A DNA stretch of 64,000 nt from Allobosea robiniae (GTDB lineage Bacteria; Pseudomonadota; Alphaproteobacteria; Rhizobiales; Beijerinckiaceae): NCBI RefSeq assembly GCF_900102525.1, contig NZ_FNBZ01000009.1, forward strand, positions 62,001 to 126,000, in the 5' to 3' direction. Positions within the stretch are counted from its first letter, which is position 1. Every line of letters begins with the position of its first letter. Shown here in pieces: positions 17,357 through 25,002 of the stretch. The notes beneath the pieces were generated by a model, which had not been told where the DNA came from, did no database searches, and worked only from the letters and a program-made list of their open reading frames with translations. Made by a program: the position numbers and the translations under genes.

Positions 17357-17540
17357 AGAGTGTCTTCCCGCACGCGCTGCGGCACCTCAGTGCTGCTGCG
17401 CAGATGCGGGACCGCGCGACGAGAAGGCTCCCTTCAAGCGAAAGGGCGCCTCCCTGCATGAGAAGGCGCCCTTACCGGAAAACGGTCCCGTGTCTGCGCA
17501 GCAGCACTGACGTGCCGCAGCGCGCGCGGGATGACACTCT
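17357..17540. repeat. 184-bp near-perfect inverted-repeat element with nested switchable hairpins
   Basis: Two 57-bp arms (17357-17413 and 17484-17540) are complementary at 52 of 57 positions, surrounding a 70-bp centre. The centre has its own perfect 10-bp hairpin (17442-17451 with 17464-17473), and the left strand of that hairpin can instead pair with 17426-17434 (8 of 9), because GAGAAGGCTCCCTT (17421-17434) is repeated as GAGAAGGCGCCCTT (17460-17473). It lies between convergent genes. No coding frame, no transposase and no clear target-site duplication. It could be a MITE-like or REP-like dispersed element or a two-way terminator. Confidence 0.85.
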
Positions 17541-17554
17541 TCAAATAACCGCCT

Positions 17555-18991
17555 TCAGCGGACCAGGATGTTCCGGAACTGCCAGGGATCGCTGGTGTCG
17601 ATATCCTCCGGGAACAGCCCCGGGCGGCCGTCGAGCGGTGTCCAGTCGGTGTAGTAGCCCTTCACCGGCCCGAGATAGGGCCGCTGGATCTCGAGGCAGC
17701 GGTTGAAATCGAGCTCCTCGACCTCGACGATCCCCGCGCGCGGGTTCTCCAGCGCCCAGACCATGCCGGCGAGCACGGAAGAGGTCACCTGCAGACCGGT
17801 CGCGGTCTGGTAGGGCGCGAGCGAGCGCGCCTCCTCGGTCGAGAGCTGCGAGCCGAACCAGTAGGCGCCCTTCTCGTGGCCGTAGAGCAGCACGCCGAGC
17901 TCGTCGATGCCGTCGACGACCTCCTTCTCCTCGAGGATATGGTGCTCTTCCTGCGGGCGGCCGGCATTGCCGAACATCTCGTGCAGCGAGAGCACGGCAT
18001 CGTTCGCCGGGTGATAGGCGTAGTGGCAGGTCGGCCGGAAGACGGCCTTGCCGGCCTCGTCGCGCACGGTGAAATAGTCCGCGATCGAGATCGACTCGTT
18101 ATGCGTGACCAGGAAGCCGTATTGCGGCCCCGGCGTCGGGCACCAGCTCCGGACCTTGGTTTCGGCGCCGGCCTGCATCAGGTAGATCGCCGCCTGCGAG
18201 CCGGTCTCGTGGCCATGGGCGTTCGCCGGCATCCACTTCTCATGGGTGCCCCAGCCGAGTTCGGCCGGCTGCACGGCTTCGGCGATGAAGCCCTCGACCG
18301 ACCAGGTGTTGACGAAGACGCCCGGCGGCTTGGGGTTCTTCGAACGCTGCGTGTCGCGCTCGGCGATATGGATGCCCTTGACGCCGACGCGCTGCATCAG
18401 CGCCGCCCATTCCTCGCGGGTGTTCGGCTGCGTCGCGTTGAGACGCATATCGGCGGCGAGGTTGGTCAGTGCCCGCTTCACCAGCGAGGAGACCATGCCG
18501 GGATTGGCGCCGCAGCAGGAGACGGCCGTCGGCGTGCCGGCCGGGCGCGCCCGCTTCGCGGCCAGCGTCATCTCGCGCAGCGCATAGTTCGAGCGCTCGG
18601 CCGGGCCCTTGCTCTCGTCGAAATAGAAGCCGAGCCAGGGCTCGTTGACCGTGTCGATATAGAGCGCGCCGAGACTGGAGCAGAACTCCATGATGTCGCG
18701 CGAGCCGGTGTCGCAGGAGAGGTTGACGCAGAAGCCCTGTCCGCCGCCGGCGGTCAGCAGCGGCTCCAGCATCGTCTTGTAGTTCTCGATGGTGACGGCT
18801 TCCTGGATGAAGCGGATGCCGCGCTCGTCGAGCAGATGGCGGTTGGAATCATCGGGAGCAATGACGACGAAGCGGCTCTTGTCGAACTTGAAGTGCCGTT
18901 CGAGCAGCGGCAGCGTACCGCGGCCGATCGAGCCGAAACCGATCATCACGATCGGGCCGGTGATCTCGCCGTAGACGGGCCAATTCGTCAT
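17555..18991 (-). CDS. Homospermidine synthase
   Basis: 478 residues; NAD-dependent aminobutyl transfer that makes sym-homospermidine from putrescine, the characteristic polyamine of many Rhizobiales. The Rossmann motif VMIGFGSIGRGTLP lies at residues 15-28, followed by APDDSNRHLLDE, NLSCDTGSRDIMEF and SCCGANPGMVSSLVK, the bacterial HSS pattern. ATG 18991 follows AGGAGTTACAGAGA; upstream in-frame codons are not needed. It is the third gene of the odc-GNAT-hss block, so the first enzyme supplies the putrescine used here. Confidence 0.93.
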   Translation of the reverse strand: MTNWPVYGEITGPIVMIGFGSIGRGTLPLLERHFKFDKSRFVVIAPDDSNRHLLDERGIRFIQEAVTIENYKTMLEPLLTAGGGQGFCVNLSCDTGSRDIMEFCSSLGALYIDTVNEPWLGFYFDESKGPAERSNYALREMTLAAKRARPAGTPTAVSCCGANPGMVSSLVKRALTNLAADMRLNATQPNTREEWAALMQRVGVKGIHIAERDTQRSKNPKPPGVFVNTWSVEGFIAEAVQPAELGWGTHEKWMPANAHGHETGSQAAIYLMQAGAETKVRSWCPTPGPQYGFLVTHNESISIADYFTVRDEAGKAVFRPTCHYAYHPANDAVLSLHEMFGNAGRPQEEHHILEEKEVVDGIDELGVLLYGHEKGAYWFGSQLSTEEARSLAPYQTATGLQVTSSVLAGMVWALENPRAGIVEVEELDFNRCLEIQRPYLGPVKGYYTDWTPLDGRPGLFPEDIDTSDPWQFRNILVR

Positions 18992-19050
18992 TCTCTGTAA
19001 CTCCTGGGTTCTGGGGGTAAAAAAGCTCAAAAGGGTCGTATGGGCGCAAA

Positions 19051-19126
19051 ATCGCGCCGTCAATCGCCGGGGACGCCTCCCATGCGGGTGAAACGCATGG
19101 AAAGCGCCGGGCGATGACGGCGCGAT
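19051..19126 (-). promoter_or_regulatory. Long stem-loop between the GNAT and homospermidine synthase genes
   Basis: A 76-nt foldback: 19051-19061 pairs with 19116-19126 (11 bp), then after a one-base bulge 19063-19068 with 19110-19115 (6 bp), an internal loop, and 19080-19086 with 19094-19100 (7 bp) closing a 7-base loop. It fills most of the 153-bp gap inside the polyamine block. No T-run follows on the minus strand, so processing or partial termination is more likely than a full terminator. Confidence 0.6.
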
Positions 19127-19144
19127 GACGATGGGTCGGAAGGG

Positions 19145-19681
19145 TCAGGCGGCCCGCGCCACCTCGTCCGCCTCGAAGGCTGCGGGGATGGCAACGCCGC
19201 TCGCAACCAGCACGCCGCTTGCCCCATCGAGTGCGCCCTCGCGCAGCTCGATCGCGAGAAAACGCTCGCGCTCGACCGGGCCGGGCATGGCGAGGTCGCG
19301 GGTCAGCGCCGGATCGAAGCCGAAGCGGGCGTAATAGGGCGCGTCGCCGACGAGGATGACGGCGCCGTGCCCACGGCAGGCCGCCCGCCAGAGCGCCTCG
19401 CGCATCATCGCCTTGCCGAGCCCCTCGCCCTGCAGCTCCGGCTTGACCGCGAGCGGGCCGAGCAGCAGCGCAGGCACGCCATTGGCTTCCACATGCCAAA
19501 GGCGGACCGTCGCGAGCAGTTCGCCGGCACGCTCGGCCGTCAGGGCAAGGCCCTCAGCCGGCAAACGGCCCTCGCGCAGGCGTTCGCTCGACTTGGCGGT
19601 GCGGCGCTCGCCCAGGCAACGGTCGAGCAGCGCCTCGCGGGCGGGAATGTCGTTGGCGACCTCGTCGCGGATCGTGATCAT
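19145..19681 (-). CDS. GNAT family N-acetyltransferase of the polyamine cluster
   Basis: 178 residues with the GNAT core: LLLGPLAVKPELQGEGLGKAMM (acetyl-CoA loop QGEGLG) and YYARFGFDPA, the common beta6-alpha4 ending. The family position between ornithine decarboxylase and homospermidine synthase is a recurrent arrangement in Rhizobiales, so polyamine or ornithine-related acetylation is possible, but the substrate is not proven. It lies on the minus strand between odc and hss, 229 bp after odc. Ribosome-binding site GGAGGTGC stands before the ATG. Confidence 0.82.
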   Translation of the reverse strand: MITIRDEVANDIPAREALLDRCLGERRTAKSSERLREGRLPAEGLALTAERAGELLATVRLWHVEANGVPALLLGPLAVKPELQGEGLGKAMMREALWRAACRGHGAVILVGDAPYYARFGFDPALTRDLAMPGPVERERFLAIELREGALDGASGVLVASGVAIPAAFEADEVARAA

Positions 19682-19884
19682 GACGCACCTCCTGCCGGAG
19701 CGCCCATCCTCATGGGTCTACCCGGCGCCACGCTCGCGCGCGGCCACAATGGAACGATGTGGGGAAGAGGGGTCCGGCGGGAGCCACGCCCATACCTCCA
19801 TTCTGGAGATACGAACGCTCCACCCGACTTAGCGTCGGATGGCCTGCCTTGCGGCAGGGCGCTTCGCCGGACCCGATGGGATCA

Positions 19885-19906
19885 GGAAGGAGCTTTCGCT
19901 CCTTCC
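19885..19906 (-). terminator. Stem-loop just after the odc stop codon
   Basis: Perfect 9-bp stem GGAAGGAGC / GCTCCTTCC with loop TTTC, five bases after the odc stop on the minus strand. No T-run follows. It probably marks a processed or partial 3' end between odc and the GNAT gene. Confidence 0.5.
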
Positions 19907-19910
19907 GACG

Positions 19911-21056
19911 TCAGATGACGTACTGCTTCAGCGGCGGGAAGCCGTTGAAGGCGACGGCCGAATAGGTCGTCGTATAGGCGCCCGTGCCCTCGATCAGCAC
20001 CTTGTCGCCGATCTCCAGCGAGAAGGGCAGCATGTACGGGGTCTTCTCGTACATGACGTCGACCGAGTCGCAGGTCGGGCCGGCGAGCACGCACGGGACG
20101 GTCGCATCGCCATCGCGCACGGTGCGGATGGGGTAGCGGATCGCCTCGTCCATGGTCTCGGCGAGACCGTTGAACTTGCCGATATCGAGATAGACCCAGC
20201 GGACTTCATCCGACTCGGCCTTCTTCGAGATCAGCACGACCTCGGCCTCGATCAGGCCGGCTTCGCCGACCATGCCGCGGCCCGGCTCGATGATCGTCTC
20301 GGGCAGCTGGTTGCCGAAATGCTTCGACAGCGCCCGGAAGATCGCGTCGCCATAGGACGGCACGCCCGGAATCGGCTTCAGGTAACGCGCCGGGAAACCG
20401 CCGCCGAGATTGACCATCGACAGGCCGATGCCGCGGGTGGCGCATTCCTTGAAGATCGCCGAGGCCGAGGCCAGGGCCGAATCCCAGGCGTTCACATTCG
20501 CCTGCTGCGAGCCGACATGGAACGAGATGCCATAGGCCAGGAGGCCCAGGCGATGGCCGTGCTCGAGCACGTCCGCGGCCATTTCGGGCACGCAGCCGAA
20601 CTTGCGCGAGAGCGGCCAGTCGGCGCCGGCACCGTCGCAAAGGATGCGGCAGAAGATACGCGCGTCCTTGGTGCCGGTCTTCTCGGCGGAACGGGCGACC
20701 TTCTCGACCTCGGCCGTGCAGTCGACGGCGAACAGGCGCACGCCGAGCTCCATGGCGCGCACGACGTCGCGCTCCTTCTTGATGGTGTTGCCGAAGGAGA
20801 TGCGGTCAGCCGTGGCGCCGGCGGCGAGCGCGAGCTCGATCTCGACGACCGAGGCGCAGTCGAAGCAGGAGCCGAGGCGGGCCAGCAGCGCGAGCACTTC
20901 CGGCGCCGGGTTGGCCTTCACCGCGTAGAAGACGCGGGTGTCGGGCAGCGCACGGGCGAAGGCATGATAGTTCTCGCGCACGACATCGGTGTCGATGACG
21001 ACGCAGGGCCCGTCCTCACGTCGGGTACGAAGAAACTCACGGATGCGGTCGGTCAT
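19911..21056 (-). CDS. Ornithine decarboxylase (fold-III, PLP-dependent; possibly also lysine)
   Basis: 381 residues; makes putrescine from ornithine. Motifs of the eukaryotic-like/alanine-racemase-fold enzymes: FYAVKANP with the PLP lysine (Lys47), ISFHVGSQ, NLGGGFPARY, EPGRGMVG, and the active-site GPTCDSVDV. ATG 21056 is chosen over the much longer open frame because GGGGAG stands nine bases before it and 381 residues is the family length. It is preceded by a leader of about 440 nt containing a 41-codon upstream ORF and followed by GNAT and homospermidine synthase genes. Some relatives also decarboxylate lysine; specificity cannot be read here. Confidence 0.93.
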   Translation of the reverse strand: MTDRIREFLRTRREDGPCVVIDTDVVRENYHAFARALPDTRVFYAVKANPAPEVLALLARLGSCFDCASVVEIELALAAGATADRISFGNTIKKERDVVRAMELGVRLFAVDCTAEVEKVARSAEKTGTKDARIFCRILCDGAGADWPLSRKFGCVPEMAADVLEHGHRLGLLAYGISFHVGSQQANVNAWDSALASASAIFKECATRGIGLSMVNLGGGFPARYLKPIPGVPSYGDAIFRALSKHFGNQLPETIIEPGRGMVGEAGLIEAEVVLISKKAESDEVRWVYLDIGKFNGLAETMDEAIRYPIRTVRDGDATVPCVLAGPTCDSVDVMYEKTPYMLPFSLEIGDKVLIEGTGAYTTTYSAVAFNGFPPLKQYVI

Positions 21057-21504
21057 GAGACGCGACTCCCCTACGACGCAAGCGGCGTCGATGCGATGTA
21101 TCGCCGGAGTGAATCGTCGCTGTCGCGCGGCGCTGTGGAGACGCCTGCTACAACGGACGAGCCGTCCGGACCCGAAACACCGTTCGATTGGGGAAGACCC
21201 CGCACGGCCGGCAATGAAGGACAAGCCTCTTCGGTGCCGGCCTGTGGAAAGCCGGCGAGACCAAAAAAGCCCGCTCCGTCGTTGCTTTAAGCTGCGTCCC
21301 CCGTGGAGATTCGGGGTTCGCCGGTTTTGCCTCCGGCTGCCGGTCTGTGTCGGGGAACAATCTCCTTGCGGAGACTGGGAGGCGTGATTTGAGGGATGTC
21401 CATCCCCTCCATCCGTCCTCCAACCCCTGGCGGCTGTCCGGCCTCTTGTCCGGATGCCCACCGACCAGCACGCGGCCACAGGCACGTGCGAATTGGGTGA
21501 ACGC
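21057..21504 (-). promoter_or_regulatory. Long structured 5' leader of ornithine decarboxylase (speF-leader-like candidate)
   Basis: Nearly 450 nt between the candidate promoter and odc. On the minus strand it contains the upstream ORF (21412-21287) and several hairpins: TCTCC-GCAA-GGAGA (21374-21361), CGGACG-AGC-CGTCCG type (21168-21154), and GCCGGC arms around 21258-21238. The strand GGAGATT (21365-21359) can pair either with TCTCC just before it or with AATCTCC (21311-21305) downstream. A conserved RNA leader (Rfam speF) is known upstream of alphaproteobacterial odc genes; equivalence is inferred from position only. Confidence 0.55.
21287..21412 (-). CDS. 41-codon upstream ORF in the odc leader (candidate leader peptide)
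   Basis: ATG 21412 follows TTGGAGGACGG, a good ribosome-binding site, and the frame stops with TAA at 21287, about 230 nt before odc. The peptide begins MEGMDIPQITPPSLRKEIVP and continues Arg/Pro/Gly-rich, ending GDAA. A Pro-Pro pair and a cluster of Arg, Lys and Pro codons are reminiscent of polyamine-sensing arrest peptides such as SpeFL of enterobacteria, but the sequence is unrelated to it as far as I can tell. The coding region overlaps the competing hairpins, so translation could set the leader fold. Expression is unproven. Confidence 0.5.
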   Translation of the reverse strand: MEGMDIPQITPPSLRKEIVPRHRPAAGGKTGEPRISTGDAA

Positions 21505-21550
21505 GATATACGGACGCTCGCCCCGGACCACAAGTGTTTTGTGGGCCCGG
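21505..21550 (-). promoter_or_regulatory. Candidate odc promoter with overlapping palindrome
   Basis: On the minus strand TTGTGG (complement of 21528-21533) and TATATC (complement of 21505-21510) are exactly 17 bp apart, a good sigma-70-type promoter. The -35 box is one arm of an inverted repeat, CCGGACCACAA (21523-21533) and TTGTGGGCCCGG (21539-21550), which could be a repressor site. Confidence 0.6.
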
Positions 21551-21628
21551 AGCCGCATTTTTTTTCAAGGCCGATCCGCGTCCGTTCGGGGACGGGTTAA
21601 CCGGAAAAAGCCCTTCGCCGGCTATGAG

Positions 21629-22189
21629 TTAGTCGCGCTTCTCGCAGAAGCGGATTCTGTTGCCGAACGGGTCGGGCACTTCGAGCGTCCGGCCGCCCGG
21701 TCCCTCCTCCTGGATGCCGGGCTTGGAGTAGGTGTAGCGCTTCCCGATCAGCTCGGCGCGATAGGCATCGACGCCCTCCATCCAGACGAAGACGGTCGAG
21801 CCGGGGCTGGCATCGCCATGATGTTCGGAGAGATGGAGCACGAGGCCGGAGCGGGACACCTGCATGTAGAGCGGCATGTTCGGCCCGAAGCGATGGTCCC
21901 AGTCCATCGCGAAGCCGAGGAAGCCGAGATAGAACTCCTTCGCCTTGGCCTCGTCGAAGATCCGGAGGATCGGAATCCCCATCTGGAGGCGAACCGCCTC
22001 CGCCGGCTTCTCTGGCGGCGCCGCGGGCGCGCCCTCGCCAATCTTCGCCGCGAGCACGTTCCAGTCGTCATAGCCGAACTGGCGCGCCACAATCTCGAGG
22101 GTCTCGGAGTGGGAAAGCATCACCTGCCGGGCGGCCATGGTGTCGCGCAGGCTCCTGGCCATCAGCTTCGCATCGCGAAAGCTACGCAT
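21629..22189 (-). CDS. Glyoxalase-superfamily (VOC) protein with an N-terminal glyoxalase-related domain
   Basis: 186 residues. Residues 1-60 form a helical domain (RDAKLMARSLRDTM, LSHSETLEIVARQFGYDDWN) of the type found ahead of VOC domains in small glyoxalase-related proteins. From about residue 75 there is one VOC module (IPILRIFDEAKAKEFYLGFL, then LHLSEHHGDASPG and VPDPFGNRIRF), similar to bleomycin-resistance-like proteins. ATG 22189 follows AAGGATCACGACG. It may bind or detoxify a small hydrophobic compound; the substrate is unknown. No partner gene is obvious. Confidence 0.78.
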   Translation of the reverse strand: MRSFRDAKLMARSLRDTMAARQVMLSHSETLEIVARQFGYDDWNVLAAKIGEGAPAAPPEKPAEAVRLQMGIPILRIFDEAKAKEFYLGFLGFAMDWDHRFGPNMPLYMQVSRSGLVLHLSEHHGDASPGSTVFVWMEGVDAYRAELIGKRYTYSKPGIQEEGPGGRTLEVPDPFGNRIRFCEKRD

Positions 22190-22463
22190 CGTCGTGATCC
22201 TTTTCGCTGCGAACGGTCGTGATCGGGGCTCGCCTTGCCGATATCCGTCCACGAGTCGATCGGGATCAGGATAGGTCTCATCTGGATGCGTTCACCTTGC
22301 CCTTTCGGGGCGCGAGCGGCTGGCCGCATCCGGCCGGCCGCAAAGGTTGCGGGATGTTCATCTCCTGTCAATGGCGGATGCCCTAGACCGGCCCCATTTG
22401 ATGGCCTTAAGTCTCGGCTGCCGCAGATGTTTCGCGAGCCGCGCGAGGGAACACGGACCACTT

Positions 22464-24077
22464 ATGACCACGACAGATCGCCGCCGCGTCCTGGGCGGAC
22501 TTTCAGCCGCGCTCTGCCTCTCGGTGGCGCCCTCCGTCCTCATGGCCCAGCAGCCCCAGCCTCAGCAGCAGGGTCCGCAGCCACCGCCGGCTCCGCAGAA
22601 CGCCGCGCCGCAGCCCCGCTTCGGCTTCGAGGACGTTCAGCGCCGTGCCCGCGAGATCTCCGCGGTTCCCTACGAGCCGATCGCTCCCTTGCCGGAGGCG
22701 CTGGCGAAGCTCGACTACGATTCCTGGCGCGACATCCGCTTCCGGCCGGAACGGGCCCTGCTGGCGCAGAACGGGTCGCCCTTCCGCATGCAGATGTTCC
22801 ATCCGGGCTTCCTCTTCACCCGGCCGGTCACGGTCAACGTCGTGCGCGACGGCGTGCCGATGCCGGTGCCCTATGCGGCAAACCTGTTCGACTACGGCCG
22901 GGTCAAGTTCGACAAGCCGCTGCCGGTCAATCTCGGCTTCGCCGGCTTCCGCCTGCATTATCCGCTCAACGACCCCCGCGTCTTCGACGAATTGATCTCC
23001 TTCATCGGCGCGAGCTATTTCCGGGTGCTCGGCCGCGGCCAGCGTTACGGCCTCTCGGCGCGCGGCCTGGCGATCGGCGCCGGCACGACAGCCGAGGAGT
23101 TCCCGGTTTTTCGCGAGTTCTGGATCGAGCAGCCGGCAGCCAATGCCGAGCGCATCATCATCCACACCCTGCTCGATTCGCCGGCCGTGACCGGCGCCTA
23201 TCGCTTCACCATCTATCCCGATCTCGATACCGTCATGGAGGTCGCGGCGACCCTCTATCCGCGCGCGCCCATCGAGAAGCTCGGCCTCGCGCCGCTGACC
23301 TCGATGTTCTTCACCGGCGAGAACGACCGCCGTTTCTTCGACGATTTCCGCAGCGAGCTGCACGATTCCGACGGGCTGATGATCCATTCCAGCAGCGGCG
23401 AATGGATCTGGCGCCCGCTGCGCAATCCGAAGCAGCAGGCCGTCTCCTCCTTCGTCGAGCGCAATCTGCGCGGCTTCGGCCTGATGCAGCGCGACCGCAC
23501 CTTCGAGCACTACCAGGACCTCGACCTCTCCTATGAGTTGAGGCCGTCCTACTGGATCGAGCCTCAGGGCGACTGGGGCGAGGGCGTCGTCGAACTGATC
23601 GAGATGCCGACGACCGACGAGACCAACGACAATATCGTCGCGCTCTGGGCGCCGAAGACGCCGCTGGAGCCCGGCAAGGAGTTCTCCTTCGGCTACAAGC
23701 TGATCTCGATGCTCGATTCCAGCGACCTGCATCCGGGCGGGCGTGTCGTCAACACCTACCAGGCCAAGCCCAAGGCGCTGGGCTCCGGCGAGCCGGTCAC
23801 CGACGGCTCGCGCCGCTTCATCATCGACTTCGCCGGCGGCGATCTCGACTACCATCTGAAGCAGCCCGAGAAGGTCGAGATCGTGCCCTCGATCGCCTAT
23901 GGCCGGATCGACCGCGCCTTCATCGTGCCGAACCGCAAGACCGAGGGCTTCCGCGCCTTCATCGACGTCGTGGTCGAGCCCGGCCAGCTCGCCGAGATGC
24001 GCGCCTTCCTGCGCAGCGGTGGCAAGGCGCTCACCGAAACCTGGAGCTACCCCTGGCGCGCCGAAGCGCAGGGCTAG
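22464..24077 (+). CDS. opgG: Periplasmic glucan biosynthesis protein, OpgG/OpgD family
   Basis: 537 residues. A Tat signal (DRRRVLGGL, hydrophobic core, LMAQQ) is followed by a Gln/Pro-rich linker (residues about 28-52) and then the OpgG domain: FGFEDVQRRAREIS, LDYDSWRDIRFRP, FFTGENDRRFFDDFR, HDSDGLMI and FVERNLRGFGLMQRDR. These proteins act in the periplasm on osmoregulated glucan backbones. The start at ATG 22464 begins the Tat signal. In many Rhizobiales cyclic glucans are made by NdvB instead; an opgH partner is not in the window. Confidence 0.9.
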   Translation: MTTTDRRRVLGGLSAALCLSVAPSVLMAQQPQPQQQGPQPPPAPQNAAPQPRFGFEDVQRRAREISAVPYEPIAPLPEALAKLDYDSWRDIRFRPERALLAQNGSPFRMQMFHPGFLFTRPVTVNVVRDGVPMPVPYAANLFDYGRVKFDKPLPVNLGFAGFRLHYPLNDPRVFDELISFIGASYFRVLGRGQRYGLSARGLAIGAGTTAEEFPVFREFWIEQPAANAERIIIHTLLDSPAVTGAYRFTIYPDLDTVMEVAATLYPRAPIEKLGLAPLTSMFFTGENDRRFFDDFRSELHDSDGLMIHSSSGEWIWRPLRNPKQQAVSSFVERNLRGFGLMQRDRTFEHYQDLDLSYELRPSYWIEPQGDWGEGVVELIEMPTTDETNDNIVALWAPKTPLEPGKEFSFGYKLISMLDSSDLHPGGRVVNTYQAKPKALGSGEPVTDGSRRFIIDFAGGDLDYHLKQPEKVEIVPSIAYGRIDRAFIVPNRKTEGFRAFIDVVVEPGQLAEMRAFLRSGGKALTETWSYPWRAEAQG

Positions 24078-24108
24078 CTGAACTGGGATAGCCTGAAGGA
24101 ACCAACTG

Positions 24109-24381
24109 ATGGACGTCGTCGAGAACGTTGAACAGAACCGCTTTGAACTATCGCTCGACGGCGGCACTGCGCTCGTCGCCTATCGCCGCGACGGCGAGCG
24201 GCTTGTGCTGATCCACACCGAAGTGCCCGAGCAGTTCGCCGGGCAGGGTGTCGGCTCGAAGCTGGCGAAGGGCGTCTTCGAACTGCTGCGGGCGAGCAAG
24301 CGCAAGGCCGTGGTCCGCTGCGAATTCCTCAAGGGCTGGATCGCGAAGCACCCCGAATATAACGACGTCGTCGACGGCTGA
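24109..24381 (+). CDS. Small GNAT-fold N-acetyltransferase (YjdJ/COG2388 type)
   Basis: 90 residues, the length of the minimal one-domain COG2388 acetyltransferases. The acetyl-CoA loop is VPEQFAGQGVGSKLAKG, and the C-terminal WIAKHPEYNDVV is characteristic (conserved Trp, HPEY). Starts 31 bases after opgG with GGAACC ahead of the ATG, so may be co-transcribed. The acetyl acceptor is not known for the family. Convergent with fur. Confidence 0.85.
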   Translation: MDVVENVEQNRFELSLDGGTALVAYRRDGERLVLIHTEVPEQFAGQGVGSKLAKGVFELLRASKRKAVVRCEFLKGWIAKHPEYNDVVDG

Positions 24382-24390
24382 GCCGACGGA

Positions 24391-24846
24391 TCAAGAAGCC
24401 TTGCGGCCGCCTCGGCGTGCCGGCTGCTTCTTGCGTCCGTAGAGCTCCAGCCGATGGCGCACGAGCTCATAGCCGAGTTCGGCCGCGATCCGCCGCTGCA
24501 ATTCCTCGATCGCATCCGAGGAGAACTCGATCACCTCGCCCGAATCGACATCGATCAGGTGGTCGTGATGCTCCTGGTCGGCATGTTCGTAGCGCGAGAT
24601 GCCGTCCTCGAAGGCATGGCGCTCGATCGCGCCCTGCGATTCCAGCACCTTCATCGTCCGATAGACGGTCGAGAGCGACAGGGTCGGGTCATGCGCGAAA
24701 GCGCGGGTGAATATCCCCTTCGCATCGGGATGGTCGTCGGCTTCCGCCAGCACGCGCAGGATCAGCCGCCGCTGCTGCGTCATGCGCAGCCCGGCCCCCT
24801 TCAACTGGCTCTCGAAAACGGCAATGCGCCGGTCGGTTTCGGTCAT
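24391..24846 (-). CDS. fur: Fur family metalloregulator (Fur/Mur type)
   Basis: 151 residues. N-terminal winged helix (GLRMTQQRRLILRVLAE, LSLSTVYRTMKVLE) and the metal-binding HHDH at residues 93-96 followed by LIDVDSGEVIEF. As in other alphaproteobacterial Fur proteins, the CxxC of E. coli Fur is absent (ValAspSer instead of a Cys pair). In Rhizobiales this orthologue often senses manganese (Mur) while Irr controls iron, so both are possible. An iron-box-like sequence and a longer palindrome lie 47-83 bases before the start, suggesting autoregulation. Confidence 0.92.
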   Translation of the reverse strand: MTETDRRIAVFESQLKGAGLRMTQQRRLILRVLAEADDHPDAKGIFTRAFAHDPTLSLSTVYRTMKVLESQGAIERHAFEDGISRYEHADQEHHDHLIDVDSGEVIEFSSDAIEELQRRIAAELGYELVRHRLELYGRKKQPARRGGRKAS

Positions 24847-24892
24847 GCCTTGCCATAGCAATGCCGACCGCCAATTGCAAAACCGACAAGAA

Positions 24893-24929
24893 GAAAATCA
24901 TTCTCATTTGCATTAATCATGCAAATGAG
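24893..24929. promoter_or_regulatory. Fur-box-like sequence overlapping a 27-bp perfect palindrome upstream of fur
   Basis: 24893-24907 on the minus strand reads ATGAGAATGATTTTC, close to the Fur 7-1-7 consensus. It overlaps CTCATTTGCAT / ATGCAAATGAG (24903-24913, 24919-24929), perfect 11-bp arms around TAATC. The TTGCAT/ATGCAA character recalls Mur-type boxes of Rhizobiales. Only fur is correctly placed downstream. Confidence 0.6.
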
Positions 24930-25002
24930 TTTCAATAGTGATAAAGCCGTTTACGGCTGGCCGCTCGACCTTCCCGGGTGCAGCCGATGGACAGCAGCCC
25001 TC

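Noticed and set aside
17357..17540. Insertion sequence
   Set aside because: Only 184 bp, no coding capacity and no clear flanking duplication; kept as a repeat element instead.
19911..21533. 540-codon N-terminally extended ornithine decarboxylase
   Set aside because: The extension is Arg/Ser/Pro-rich without homology, overlaps the promoter and leader, and ATG 21056 has its own ribosome-binding site and gives the family length.
22540..22620. Gln/Pro-rich repeats at the start of opgG as a microsatellite or frameshift hotspot
   Set aside because: Irregular codons and continuous reading frame; a normal disordered linker after the Tat signal.
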